Assembly: GCA_945873145.1 (NCBI GenBank)
Contig: CAMCBZ010000002.1
Span: 94,310 to 158,309, forward strand
Reading direction: 5' to 3'
DNA from: an uncultured Prevotella sp.
Lineage (GTDB): Bacteria; Bacteroidota; Bacteroidia; Bacteroidales; Bacteroidaceae
Length of the DNA stretch: 64,000 nt
The position numbers and the translations under genes are program-made. Under the pieces are notes generated by a model. That model had not been told where the DNA came from. It was given only the letters and a program-made list of their open reading frames with translations, and made no database searches. Shown in pieces: positions 18,372 to 28,228 of this stretch (position 1 is its first letter; every line of letters starts with the position of its first letter).

Positions 18372-20144
18372 ATGAGACTTAAATATTTCATTCCTGTCCT
18401 TGCCTCGGCAGCACTGCTGTTCACGGCGTGCGATGATGTCTTCACTCCCGCCATCGAGAATTTCAAGGACATCGACCAGATCAAGCAGGAACCCGACTTT
18501 GCCAAGGGCTTCCTTGTGACCGCCTACCGCACGCTGCCCGGCTACTACGACAACAGCGATGTGGCTACCGACGACGCTGTCACCAACGGCAAGAGCGACT
18601 CCTACATGAAGGTGGCCACTGGCTCGTGGACAGCTTCTTTCAATCCTTTCAACCGCTGGACAGCCGACTACAGTGCCATCCAGTACCTCAACACATTCCT
18701 CGACAATGTCAATGGCGTGCGCTTTGTCAAGACATCGGCAGCGGTGGACAGCCTGTTGAAGATACGTATGAAGGGCGAGGCCTATGGTCTGCGTGCCATC
18801 CACCACTATTTCCTGTTGCGTGCCCATGCCGGATACTCTGCTGACGGCACGCTGCTCGGTGTGCCTGTTCATAACGCCTCAATTGGCGCCAGCAGCAACT
18901 TCAATGAGGAGCGTCCGGCATTTCAAGAGTGTGTCGACTCGATCATGGCCGACTTTGACCGTGCTGAGAAACTGCTGCCAGAAGAGTATGGCGACATCTC
19001 GTCAGAGTCCCAGATTCCGGAGAAATACCGCACGGTGACCACCGACCCGGCACTCTACAATCGTGCTATGGGCAATGTGGCACGCCAGCTCGTCGACGGA
19101 CTGATCATCGAGTCGTTCCGCTCACGTCTGCTGCTGATGGCTGCCAGCCCGGCCTATCAGGCTGCCAGCAACAAGGCTACATGGGAGCAGGCTGCCAACG
19201 CCGCCGCCACGGTGGTGGACTACGCCATGGGACCGGAAGGTCTGAGCCCTACCGGTGAGACTTACTACACCAACACCGATGAGATAGCCGCCTTGAAGGA
19301 GGGCAGCAATCCCGATGAGATCATCTGGCGAGAGAATGTCTCCACCAATACTACCAGCGATGAGGACAACAACTATCCTCCTTCGCTTTTCGGCAAAGGC
19401 TATATCAACCCAACGCAGAATCTCGTCGATGCCTTCCCGATGGCTAACGGTTATCCTATCACTGACCCGCGCAGTGGCTACGACAGCAAGAATCCCTATG
19501 CAGGACGTGATCCACGACTGGCCAAGTACATTATATATAATGGTGCTAAGGAAGGCCCGAAAAACACGGTCATCTACACAGGCAGCAAGCTCGGCACCGA
19601 CGATGGTGTCAACGTCAAGGAGACGTCCACACGTACAGGCTACTACATGAAGAAGCGCCTGAACATGAATGTCAACTGTGATCCTACCTCCAAGACGGGT
19701 GTGAGCCGCTACAATCCCCGTATCCGCTACACCGAGATCTACCTCAATTATGCCGAGGCCGCCAACGAAGCCTGGGGCCCGCAGGGCAGAGGGAGCCACA
19801 GCTATTCTGCCTACGACATCATTCGCGCCATCCGCCATCGTGCCGGACTCACCGACGACAGCTATCTCGACGAGTGCGCTCAGTCGAAGGACAAGATGCG
19901 CGAGCTCATCCACAACGAGCGCCGCCTGGAACTCTGCTTCGAGAGCTTCCGCTTATGGGACCTGCGCCGCTGGAAGGCAAACCTCAATGTCACTGCCCAA
20001 GGCATCGACTGGGGCACAGAGTCTTACACGCCGCTTACCGCTGTGGAGAACCGCGACTATGAGGACTATATGTACTATGGTCCGATCCCTCAGTCCGAGA
20101 CGCTGAAATACAGCAACTTGAAACAAAACAAGGGATGGAAGTAA
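18372..20144 (+). CDS. Second SusD-type lipoprotein (XusD position)
   Basis: A 590-residue SusD-family lipoprotein with signal MRLKYFIPVLASAALLFTAC. SusD features include LRAIHHYFLLRAHAGYSADG, YTEIYLNYAEAANEAWG, IRAIRHRAGLTDD, ERRLELCFESFRLWDLRRW and the ending SNLKQNKGWK. It starts 24 bp after its SusC partner. It binds polysaccharide at the cell surface together with that transporter. Confidence 0.92.
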   Translation: MRLKYFIPVLASAALLFTACDDVFTPAIENFKDIDQIKQEPDFAKGFLVTAYRTLPGYYDNSDVATDDAVTNGKSDSYMKVATGSWTASFNPFNRWTADYSAIQYLNTFLDNVNGVRFVKTSAAVDSLLKIRMKGEAYGLRAIHHYFLLRAHAGYSADGTLLGVPVHNASIGASSNFNEERPAFQECVDSIMADFDRAEKLLPEEYGDISSESQIPEKYRTVTTDPALYNRAMGNVARQLVDGLIIESFRSRLLLMAASPAYQAASNKATWEQAANAAATVVDYAMGPEGLSPTGETYYTNTDEIAALKEGSNPDEIIWRENVSTNTTSDEDNNYPPSLFGKGYINPTQNLVDAFPMANGYPITDPRSGYDSKNPYAGRDPRLAKYIIYNGAKEGPKNTVIYTGSKLGTDDGVNVKETSTRTGYYMKKRLNMNVNCDPTSKTGVSRYNPRIRYTEIYLNYAEAANEAWGPQGRGSHSYSAYDIIRAIRHRAGLTDDSYLDECAQSKDKMRELIHNERRLELCFESFRLWDLRRWKANLNVTAQGIDWGTESYTPLTAVENRDYEDYMYYGPIPQSETLKYSNLKQNKGWK

Positions 20145-20152
20145 CAGAAGAT

Positions 20153-20240
20153 CCCCGCTAACTCCCCCCAAGAGGGGGGAGAAACAAGGAATAAGAACCA
20201 TGAAGAAAGTATCTTCCTCGCTCTCTAAGGGAGTTAGGAG
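20153..20240. repeat. Intergenic CTCCCC/GGGGAG hairpin pair
   Basis: CTCCCCCC (20162-20169) and GGGGGGAG (20174-20181) form a tight hairpin with a 4-nt loop. GCTAACTCCC before it can also pair with GGGAGTTAG at 20230-20238. It belongs to the same style of element as those at 9391 and 63859. No T tract follows, so it may attenuate or protect the mRNA rather than end it. Confidence 0.6.
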
Positions 20241-20258
20241 AATAGCAAAGAACTTAAA

Positions 20259-21254
20259 ATGAAGAAAACAATGAATAAGCATTTCATTCTCAAATACATT
20301 TCACTGCTCGCCCTTCCTGTGTTGCTGGGCCTTACATCATGCCACAGCGGTGACCAGGAGTTTCCTGACTTTGGCTCGACCAGCGTGTACTTTGCCAACC
20401 AAGGCTATGTGCGAACCATCGAATTGGGTGAGGACCTGGAAGTGGATCTCACCAACGACAACAACCATGAGTTCAGTCTCAATGCTGCTATGGGTGGAGG
20501 CTATGGCAATAAGCGTGACATCAAGGTGAGCTTTGCCGTCGATCCCACGCTGCTTGACAACAAAACGTTTGACGACGGCACGCCGATGACGTTGTTGCCC
20601 AGCGACTATTATCAGTTGGAGAGCAACGAGATGGTGATCCCGTCGGGCAAGATTCAGGGCGGAGTGAAGGTGAAACTCACCGATGCCTTCTTCGCTGATC
20701 CGCTGGCAACGACACGCCACTATGTCCTGCCTGTGCGCATCACTCATGTGGAAGGTGCCGACAGCGTGCTGGAGTCAAAGAACTATGTGCTCTGTGCCGT
20801 GAAGTTTGTCAATCCCTGGCAGGCCACTTACCTGCGTCGTGGTGTGGATGTCATCACCAATGCTGACGGCACACAAACCACCGAGGTGCGTCACGCCCAA
20901 TATGTCGAGAAAGACGAACTGACGGACATCACCACGCTGGGTCTCAATGCAGCCGCGATGAATGTCTCATTCAAAGACGCCAGTGGCAAGGCGACGGCAT
21001 GTAAACTGCAACTGCTCTTCAACGGCAACGAGTGCAAGATCAGTGCGCTCACCGAAGGCTTCACGGCTGAAGGCAGCGGAACGTTTGTCGAGAAAGGTGA
21101 GAAACAGAGCATGGGCGGCAAAGACCGCAATGCGCTCTATCTCAAATACACGGTCCGTTCCGCAACCTTGGGCAAGACAGTCTCCACGACAGACACGCTC
21201 GTCGTGCGTGACCGTGGCATCGCACCCGAATACTTCACACCGAAAAGCGAGTAG
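20259..21254 (+). CDS. DUF1735-like surface lipoprotein (XusE position)
   Basis: A 331-residue lipoprotein (signal ending LLGLTSC). The N-terminal domain, with SVYFANQGYVRTIELGED, strands such as RDIKVSFAVDPTLLDN and YVLPVRITHVEGAD, resembles the BT_3987-like DUF1735 domain of surface proteins encoded beside SusD. A C-terminal beta domain (about 185-331) has no motif that I can name. Its place after the second SusD and before the GH10-like gene matches xusE of the core xylan cluster. It is probably an accessory glycan-binding protein. A second ATG lies at 20271. Confidence 0.65.
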   Translation: MKKTMNKHFILKYISLLALPVLLGLTSCHSGDQEFPDFGSTSVYFANQGYVRTIELGEDLEVDLTNDNNHEFSLNAAMGGGYGNKRDIKVSFAVDPTLLDNKTFDDGTPMTLLPSDYYQLESNEMVIPSGKIQGGVKVKLTDAFFADPLATTRHYVLPVRITHVEGADSVLESKNYVLCAVKFVNPWQATYLRRGVDVITNADGTQTTEVRHAQYVEKDELTDITTLGLNAAAMNVSFKDASGKATACKLQLLFNGNECKISALTEGFTAEGSGTFVEKGEKQSMGGKDRNALYLKYTVRSATLGKTVSTTDTLVVRDRGIAPEYFTPKSE

Positions 21255-21308
21255 CGGGGCACGAAGAAAATCAAATCTCTTGGAACAATACTCTAATTTC
21301 AGAAATCT

Positions 21309-23009
21309 ATGAATATGACAAAATACAAGATTCAGACGGCACTTGCCGCAGGCCTCTTCCTGCTGGCCGGATGTGCGGATGAATATAAGTCGGACTATCA
21401 GACCGACATGCCTGCCGATGTGGCTTTGGCCAATTATTTGGGCAGTTTTGACGTGCTGAAGGCTTACGCCGGCTCGATGCATCTCGGTGCCGAGACACCG
21501 ATGGCGGTGTTGAACAGTCACAACACTGCCTACAGTCAGTTGCTGACCAACTTCACCGAAGTGCAACCTACCGACGCGTTTACCCATGCTGCTACGGTGA
21601 GTGCTCAGGGCGACATGGATTCTACGCGTGCTGTCGATGCGATGGCGGAGGCTGGCAATGCACAATTGTCAGTAGTCGGTGGTGCCCTTTCTTCACCGCT
21701 CACTACGCAGGCAAGCTATATGAGCAACGTGACGGCAGACACCTATGTGCCGGGCGGAACAAAGGAAGGAGCTTTCAAACTTGTCGACTTCAATGATATG
21801 GCTCTCGGTACAAAGATCGCCGGCTCAGGCGGTGCTCCCGCCGAGGTGGTCAAGGATCCCAATGGAGAGAAAGGTCAGGTGCTGCACTATACGGCAGCTT
21901 TCAACCACTGCTTTGTCGACATTCAGCTTCCCAAGGGCATGACGTTGGGCGACCTCAAGGAGGGCTTTTGCGACTATATGCTGCTGAGTACCGGTTGGGT
22001 TCCGGCCTCTGTGGTGAAAGTTGTGGTGAACGGCGCAAGCGTCGAGGGCTCTGCTACCAATGCAGTAGGGCAGGGCATCGTGAAAGGGCAGTGGGGTGTC
22101 TACCATTTCAACTTTGACGGAATACAGGAAAAACTTTCCGATGATCAAAAGGCTGCCACATCCTTCAAGTTGGGTATTGGTGACGTCTGCTCCAATCCTA
22201 ACTACTATATCGGTGCCATCACGCTCAAGGGTAGCTACCTCGCTGACGGACACTACGAGCCCCGGCCTATGGCAGAAAAGCGCGCCGATGCGCTCAAAGC
22301 GATGGACAAATACATGAAGACTGTTGTCGGTGGCTATGGCGATAAGGTGAAGACATGGATTCTTGCTGCTGACTATCTTGCAGGCGAGGGACAGCAGGGA
22401 CAGTTGCTCACCTCGAAGGACGACAGCAATCATTATTATATTAATGAGTATCTCGGTGACGACTTCGTCGTGGATTTGGCAAAGATGGCCAAGGACTACC
22501 AGAGCGATGCCGCGCTCTTCTACAGCGACAACAATCTCGAGCGCGATGCCACGAAGCTGACCAACCTGCAGGCGATGGTCAAGGAGTGGAACGACAAGGG
22601 AGCGGGACTGACCGGTGTCAACGCTGAAGTGCATTTGCGTTACAATGCCGGTCAGCTTGCTGCCAACAAGCAGGGTATCGACAACATGCTGAAAGCACTG
22701 GCTGCTACCGGACTGAAGGTACGTCTTTCGGGTCTGGACATGGTGGCTGTGGACAATGACGGCAGTGTCATTCCCACCAAGCAGCTCACCGGGGAAGAGC
22801 TCAAAGCCATGGCCGACTACTACGACTACGTCATCAAGCAGTACGTCGCGCTCGTGCCTGAGAAGCAGCGGCAAGGCATCTCCTTCTCGGCCTACAATGC
22901 CGACGGCAGTCATGTGGGGCTTTGGACAAATGCCTTCAACCGCGTGGCCACCTATGCCGGTGTCGCCGAAGGCCTGCAAGGCACAACGGTTACCTGGCCA
23001 AGCAAGTAA
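21309..23009 (+). CDS. GH10-like lipoprotein with CBM insertion and no catalytic glutamates (Xyn10C position)
   Basis: A 566-residue lipoprotein (signal ending LFLLAGC). The frame is that of Bacteroidota GH10 xylanases: an N-terminal half with ANYLGSFDVLKAYAG and LLTNFTEV, a beta-sandwich insertion at about 145-305 (FKLVDFNDMALGTKIAG), and a second half with YLGDDFVVDLAKMA, FYSDNNLE and a final VPEKQRQGISF. The key positions are changed. The acid/base segment usually reads WDVVNEA, but here it is WILAADY (residues 350-356, Asp355 at the Glu site). The nucleophile segment usually reads SELD, but here it is SGLD (Gly475). The GHTLxWH segment of the barrel is also lost (VGGALSSP). It is therefore unlikely to be a xylanase and more likely binds glycan at the surface. 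The family call is by remembered GH10 motifs. Confidence 0.72.
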   Translation: MNMTKYKIQTALAAGLFLLAGCADEYKSDYQTDMPADVALANYLGSFDVLKAYAGSMHLGAETPMAVLNSHNTAYSQLLTNFTEVQPTDAFTHAATVSAQGDMDSTRAVDAMAEAGNAQLSVVGGALSSPLTTQASYMSNVTADTYVPGGTKEGAFKLVDFNDMALGTKIAGSGGAPAEVVKDPNGEKGQVLHYTAAFNHCFVDIQLPKGMTLGDLKEGFCDYMLLSTGWVPASVVKVVVNGASVEGSATNAVGQGIVKGQWGVYHFNFDGIQEKLSDDQKAATSFKLGIGDVCSNPNYYIGAITLKGSYLADGHYEPRPMAEKRADALKAMDKYMKTVVGGYGDKVKTWILAADYLAGEGQQGQLLTSKDDSNHYYINEYLGDDFVVDLAKMAKDYQSDAALFYSDNNLERDATKLTNLQAMVKEWNDKGAGLTGVNAEVHLRYNAGQLAANKQGIDNMLKALAATGLKVRLSGLDMVAVDNDGSVIPTKQLTGEELKAMADYYDYVIKQYVALVPEKQRQGISFSAYNADGSHVGLWTNAFNRVATYAGVAEGLQGTTVTWPSK

Positions 23010-23031
23010 TGAATGCTATGTCAAGAACTTG

Positions 23032-23070
23032 AGAATGAGAGTATGGACAGTTCTTCCATTCTCTCATTCT
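23032..23070 (+). terminator. Weak hairpin between the GH10-like gene and GH98
   Basis: AGAATGAGAG pairs with CTCTCATTCT around a 19-nt loop. TGATAA follows rather than T residues, so it is more likely an mRNA-processing hairpin than a full terminator. Confidence 0.35.
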
Positions 23071-23123
23071 TGATAATAAACCATCTAAGTATCTATTAGT
23101 TATTCATAAAAACAATCCCTTCT

Positions 23124-26117
23124 ATGAAAGCAATCCTACGCAACTTATTCCTCCTGCTTCTCCTGGGCTTTACGCTCACGGCAGGAGCCCAGCAGCGGCG
23201 ACCCATCGACTCGCGTCACCCATTGTGGCTTGTGCATGTCGACGTTTGGAACGAAGCCAATCCGCAGGCTATCATTGACATGATACCCAAGGACATCCGT
23301 CCTTTTGTCTGCATGAACCTCTCGCTCTCATGCCAATACGACACAGAGAAGAACGTCTATAAAATGCCACAGGACGGTGTGGCTACTTTCAAGTCGTGGG
23401 CTACCGTCTGCCAGCAAAACGGCGTGTGGTTTACCTGTCAGCCGGCCAGCGGCGGACACACACATATCCAGGACAGCGACCTCGATACCTTTGAGTATTT
23501 CTTCAAGACCTATCCCAACTTCCTCGGCTGGAACTATGCCGAGCAGTTCTGGGGCTTTGACGCACCGGGCGACAAGAGCTCGAGCACGCAGGAATCCCGC
23601 ATCGCTCTCTTTGCCAAACTTGTGGAGATGTCGCACAAATACGGTGGCTTCCTGACGGTGAGCTTCTGCGGAAACATCTGGTCGCATCCGCTGACACCGG
23701 TGGGTATGCTCAAGCGCAATGCCGACTTGCTCGCAGCCTGTGAGAAATATCCCGAGGCGATCCTGTGGCTCTATAAATACACGACGACGTCGTGTTTCTA
23801 CAGTACCGAGAGTGTCACCTGGGGACCCTATATTGCCGGGTTGGCCAACAACTATGGCGTACGCTACGACAACTGTGGATGGAACGGAGCCCTCGACGTG
23901 ATGCTTGGCAAAGACAGCGGCAAGAAATATCCCGTTGCAGCCGGACTCTCCACGGTCATGGAGCAGAGCTGTGTCAATGGTGGTGCTGTATGGGACGGAC
24001 CCGAACTCATCTGGACAGAAGATTTCAAGAACCTCGACAATACAAAGGTCGATGGCTACACACATCGTAACTGGGGCTGCTTCCCGGGCTTCCAGAATGT
24101 GTGGGTGGATATGTTCCGTAAGATCATCGACGGCTCGCTCTATATTCCCACACGACAGGAGGTGCTGGGCAAAACGAAGATCGTTGTCGTGAACGACCTC
24201 ACCTCGGGCAGCGACGAGGACAAATATGTAGGATGGAATGATCTGTACGACGGGTTGTATAAGCAGGAAGATCCAATGAACAAAGGCAATGGCTACTACA
24301 TGGACAACCTGACGTGGTTTAAGAAGACCGGACGCTATGGTGCCATTCCCGTCGTGCCTGAACTTTATGACAACCTTGCCAAAGCAATTCCCCTGCAAGT
24401 GAAGAAGTCGGCAAAATGGGCAAATCAACGGGCTAAGCTCAAAGATTTCACGACACAATATCCTGAAGTGAGCACGGGCGACCTTTATGTCAACCGCTAT
24501 CGCAACCAGCTGATCACCTACACGCCGTACTCCTATTTCAACAGCAAGCGTACAGCATCGGCCTCCATACCTTTACAGTACAACACTTGCAAGGAACTGC
24601 AGCTCACCTGGGGCATGCTCACCGCTGCCGCTGTCAGGGAGTATGCTGACCACATCAACCTTTATCTCAACAACTACCGCACCGACACCATCGCACCGGT
24701 AACCGACAAGATTGTCGTCAAGGGCGCGACAGCGAAACCGGGCTATACCTATACCGTTGGTACGGAACAGCTTCCTGCTACCGTTGCCGCCAATGCACCG
24801 CAGGCCACGCTCTCTGACAGTTGGGATGCCGCAACAGGCACTTACACACTGCTTGTCTCGCACTGTGGTTCGGTCAACATCAAGTTGAGTTGCAAAGGCA
24901 GCGCCACCGGACGCAGCACAGATTACCTTCCCGACACACCTTTGGAGAGTCCCCGTCAGCCGGAGGCTTACGGCGGACCGGTCACCATCGAGGCTGAGGA
25001 TATGGACTACCGCTCTATTCAGGAGTGCTGTCTGAGTCCCTATGATATTCATCCCGATGAGCGCGGCAATGTGGGCAATGGCTATGTCATCATGGGTACA
25101 AGCAAAGACGGCAGTCTGCGCCATGTGTTCAATGCCCATGTAGGCGGCAACTACCGTGTGACGCTCCGCTATATGAACACCAGCAAGCAGGGTAACCTGA
25201 AGGTGAGCGTCAACGGCACTGAGAAGAAGGTGGGCTGCGACGTCACCGCCAAAAACGAGTGGCGCACGGTGAGTCTCGGCTTCCAACTCAACAAGGGTGC
25301 CAACACACTCACGATCGACAACGTCAGTGGTACGAATCTCTGCCTTGACCAGGTGGTCTATGAGCCCACCACTGAGCAGGTCAAAGACGATGGGGCCTTT
25401 GAGGATACGCCCGATGAGCCCGTCACGCCCAGCGATCCCGCTTATCCCTATGTTGTCCTTCGTGACAACTTTGCGCAGGAAGGTGCCAATATGGTGCCGA
25501 AGGGATGGGTGATGGCCAATGGAGACGTGATGGTCACTCCGGGACCGGCGGGCTCCGGTCCTCGTATCTTCCAGTTCCCCGAAGGTAGCACGTTTACCTA
25601 TGGACTGTATGTACGCACGCCTTCTTCCACTACCGGCTATGGTATCTATGGTACGATGCCGGACTATCAGGTCGCTCTGAAATCTTCGGCAAAATACTGT
25701 CTGAGCCTTGATGCGGCTGCTTGGAAAGGGACACCTTATTTAAAGGTAGAGGTTCTTGACGAGAACAATCATGAAGTCAGAAGCACGATCGTGCCCTGCA
25801 AACCTAATTTGGAAGGCTCTACATCAACAGTGTTCACGGGTGCGACTCACGTCTCTCTTGGCTTCACGGTGCCTGCTGACGGCAACTATCTCTTCCGCTT
25901 TAGTCCTGTCGTCAACGAGAATGGCGACGGTGGCTACTGGCTTGAAACGATGATTGGTAATATTGTACTGACCTCCGACACGCCGACGACCGGCATCCGC
26001 AATCTTCGCATCAACAACGAAGCCGAAAGCAAAACTTACGACCTGAGCGGACGACAAGTGAACGGGAAGAAGGCTGGAGTGGTTATCAAGAACGGGAAGA
26101 AGTACATCAGCAAATAG
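23124..26117 (+). CDS. GH98 endo-acting glycoside hydrolase with CBM and Prevotella-type C-terminal tail
   Basis: A 997-residue secreted enzyme with signal peptide ending TAGAQ. The GH98 catalytic barrel spans about 30-350 (PLWLVHVDVWNEANPQAIID, NFLGWNYAEQFWGFD with Glu140, a candidate acid/base residue). The GH98 C-terminal beta domain runs to about 600. A CBM35/CBM6-like module lies at about 620-755 (VTIEAEDMDYR, GNYRVTLRYMN). A further beta domain follows, then the ending YDLSGRQVNGKKAG with VVIKNGKKYISK, like the C-terminal tails of exported Prevotella proteins. GH98 members cut blood-group glycans or, in Bacteroides ovatus, complex glucuronoarabinoxylan. The xylan-like gene order favours the latter. 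The exact substrate is inference. Confidence 0.82.
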   Translation: MKAILRNLFLLLLLGFTLTAGAQQRRPIDSRHPLWLVHVDVWNEANPQAIIDMIPKDIRPFVCMNLSLSCQYDTEKNVYKMPQDGVATFKSWATVCQQNGVWFTCQPASGGHTHIQDSDLDTFEYFFKTYPNFLGWNYAEQFWGFDAPGDKSSSTQESRIALFAKLVEMSHKYGGFLTVSFCGNIWSHPLTPVGMLKRNADLLAACEKYPEAILWLYKYTTTSCFYSTESVTWGPYIAGLANNYGVRYDNCGWNGALDVMLGKDSGKKYPVAAGLSTVMEQSCVNGGAVWDGPELIWTEDFKNLDNTKVDGYTHRNWGCFPGFQNVWVDMFRKIIDGSLYIPTRQEVLGKTKIVVVNDLTSGSDEDKYVGWNDLYDGLYKQEDPMNKGNGYYMDNLTWFKKTGRYGAIPVVPELYDNLAKAIPLQVKKSAKWANQRAKLKDFTTQYPEVSTGDLYVNRYRNQLITYTPYSYFNSKRTASASIPLQYNTCKELQLTWGMLTAAAVREYADHINLYLNNYRTDTIAPVTDKIVVKGATAKPGYTYTVGTEQLPATVAANAPQATLSDSWDAATGTYTLLVSHCGSVNIKLSCKGSATGRSTDYLPDTPLESPRQPEAYGGPVTIEAEDMDYRSIQECCLSPYDIHPDERGNVGNGYVIMGTSKDGSLRHVFNAHVGGNYRVTLRYMNTSKQGNLKVSVNGTEKKVGCDVTAKNEWRTVSLGFQLNKGANTLTIDNVSGTNLCLDQVVYEPTTEQVKDDGAFEDTPDEPVTPSDPAYPYVVLRDNFAQEGANMVPKGWVMANGDVMVTPGPAGSGPRIFQFPEGSTFTYGLYVRTPSSTTGYGIYGTMPDYQVALKSSAKYCLSLDAAAWKGTPYLKVEVLDENNHEVRSTIVPCKPNLEGSTSTVFTGATHVSLGFTVPADGNYLFRFSPVVNENGDGGYWLETMIGNIVLTSDTPTTGIRNLRINNEAESKTYDLSGRQVNGKKAGVVIKNGKKYISK

Positions 26118-26247
26118 TTGCAGAACGGCATGGCACACATCGTGAAGAAGGTATAGAATTTGCGAATAAAAGAACTTTTTCACCATTGTAAAATGTGTTT
26201 TATGTCAAAATGCAGCGTTTTACACAAGACATTCGTAGCATTTTTGT

Positions 26248-26255
26248 TATCTTTG
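26248..26255 (+). promoter_or_regulatory. -7 box of the GH29 gene
   Basis: TATCTTTG followed by CA fits the Bacteroidota -7 consensus. Transcription from about 26262 leaves a leader of about 80 nt before the ATG at 26342 and excludes the in-frame ATG at 26195. Confidence 0.65.
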
Positions 26256-26341
26256 CACTCGAAAATGCTACGGATGCAACATCCGTCAAAGAGCATTTAC
26301 CGATGACCAATAATCAGACTCAAAAAACTAAATTTACTACA

Positions 26342-27985
26342 ATGAAGAAGTCTATCTTATTAGCAGGGCTGTTGCTTCTTAGTTCACTTACGTTACAGGC
26401 ACAGCAGTTTGCTGTGCCTGTTTCGGAGGCGCAAGAGAAAATGATGACCGGCAAGTTTGCGCCTACATGGAGTTCGTTGGAAAGCCAGTATCAAGTTCCA
26501 GAGTGGTTCCGCCATGCTAAGTTTGGCATCTGGGCGCACTGGGGCCCTCAGTGCGTGGAGGGCTCGGGCGACTGGATGGCCCGGTCGATGTATCAGGAAG
26601 GTTCGGCTGCCTGGAAATATCATCGCGAGCACTACGGCCATCAGTCGGAAGTGGGATTCAAAGACATTCTACCGCTTTTCAAGGCTGAGCATTGGAATCC
26701 CGACTCGCTCGTCGCTTACTACAAGAGTTTGGGAGCACAGTATTTATTCGCCCTTGGCAACCATCACGACAACTTCGACCTTTGGGACTCGAAATACCAG
26801 CCGTGGAACTCCAAGAACATTGGACCGCACAAGGATATCCTTGAAGGCTGGGCCAAAGCCGCCCGGAAATACGGACTGAAATTCGGAGTTTCCCTTCATG
26901 CTGATCATGCGTGGACTTGGTATGAACCCTCGCGCCGCTACGACCGCCAAGGTGACAAGATGGGTGTGCCCTATGATGGCAATCTGACCAAAGCAGATGG
27001 GAAAGGCAAGTGGTGGGAAGGACTTGATCCTCAGGATCTCTATCAGCAAGACCACCCTCTGAGTAAAGGGTCATGGGCCGACGGCATGATACACCGGCAA
27101 TGGGACTGGAGCAATGGTGCAGCAGTGCCGTCACAGAAGTTTGTTACAAACTTCTACAACCGTACGCTCGACGTCATCAACCGCTACAATCCCGACTTAC
27201 TCTACTTTGATGTCACCGTGTTACCTTTCTGGCCCATCAGTGACTGCGGTCTGAAGATTGCCGCTGACTTCTACAACCACAACTTGGCAACCCATCATGG
27301 CAAGCTGACTGCCGTGATGTTCGGCAAGATACTCAATGATCAACAGCGCAAAGGCATCACTTGGGACGTGGAGCGGGGTGCACCCAACCATATCATTGAC
27401 CGTCCTTGGCAGACCTGCTCATGCATCGGCGGTTGGCACTATAACACTGAAATCTACGAGAAGAATCAATATAAGTCTGCCGCACAGGTTGTGAGACTGC
27501 TCGTCGACGTGGTCAGCAAAAACGGCAACCTGCTGCTTTCTGTGCCGCTCCGCAGTGACGGCACCTTCGACGAGAAAGAGAAAGCTATCCTCGACGAGTT
27601 TGGAGCATGGATGCGAGTGAACAAAGAGAGCATCATCGGCACGCATCCTTGGAAGATCTTTGGTGAGGGCCCCATTGCTGATTCTGATATCAAGCTCAAT
27701 GCACAAGGATTCAACGAAGGTACTTATACACGTGCTGGTTCAGCAGAGATCCGCTTCACCCAGAAAGGCAACACGCTCTTTGCTACTGCTCTGGCCTGGC
27801 CTGCTGACCACAAAGTGACCATCAAGAGCCTGGCTTTACATTCTCCACATTATGACGGGAAGGTGAAGTCTGTCCATCTTTTAGGCTATGGCAAGGTAGC
27901 CTTCCATCAGACGGAAAAAGGACTGGAGGTCGATCTGCCCGAAAAGCCTTGTAATACGATCGCTCCCGTGCTGAGTATCAAGTAA
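26342..27985 (+). CDS. GH29 alpha-L-fucosidase family protein
   Basis: A secreted enzyme of about 547 residues (signal MKKSILLAGLLLLSSLTLQAQ). GH29 motifs are clear: WFRHAKFGIWAHWGPQCVEG, ALGNHHDNFDLWDSKY, KYGLKFGVSLHADHAW, and NPDLLYFDV, in which Asp290 is the expected nucleophile. The barrel is followed by a beta domain (about 460-547). It removes terminal alpha-L-fucose or the related L-galactose, and complex xylans such as corn bran carry the latter. The start at 26342 is set by the signal peptide and the promoter at 26248. It has its own promoter, so it can be expressed apart from the upstream operon. Confidence 0.88.
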   Translation: MKKSILLAGLLLLSSLTLQAQQFAVPVSEAQEKMMTGKFAPTWSSLESQYQVPEWFRHAKFGIWAHWGPQCVEGSGDWMARSMYQEGSAAWKYHREHYGHQSEVGFKDILPLFKAEHWNPDSLVAYYKSLGAQYLFALGNHHDNFDLWDSKYQPWNSKNIGPHKDILEGWAKAARKYGLKFGVSLHADHAWTWYEPSRRYDRQGDKMGVPYDGNLTKADGKGKWWEGLDPQDLYQQDHPLSKGSWADGMIHRQWDWSNGAAVPSQKFVTNFYNRTLDVINRYNPDLLYFDVTVLPFWPISDCGLKIAADFYNHNLATHHGKLTAVMFGKILNDQQRKGITWDVERGAPNHIIDRPWQTCSCIGGWHYNTEIYEKNQYKSAAQVVRLLVDVVSKNGNLLLSVPLRSDGTFDEKEKAILDEFGAWMRVNKESIIGTHPWKIFGEGPIADSDIKLNAQGFNEGTYTRAGSAEIRFTQKGNTLFATALAWPADHKVTIKSLALHSPHYDGKVKSVHLLGYGKVAFHQTEKGLEVDLPEKPCNTIAPVLSIK

Positions 27986-28154
27986 GACTAACAAATTGAG
28001 TTGAACAGAACTTCATGATGTCTTTTGTGGTGTTCATAGTGTTGTGATCAAGTCAAGATGCTGTAGAGAACAAGATAACATTTTGAAGTAAAAAAGAACT
28101 TATAAGGAAGTCATCAAGGAACCATATGAAAATATAGAAGTAATGATATAAATA

Positions 28155-28189
28155 CCCCCCAATCCTACCATAATAGCAGGGTCGGGGGG
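28155..28189. terminator. Hairpin between convergent genes
   Basis: CCCCCCAATCCT pairs with AGGGTCGGGGGG with one mismatch and one G-T pair, around an 11-nt loop. It lies between the GH29 gene and the convergent DUF4302 gene. T tracts are poor on both sides, so the termination role is tentative. Confidence 0.45.
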
Positions 28190-28228
28190 CGAGAGTTCTA
28201 TGGAATCGGTTAAAGGATTTACCTCAAC

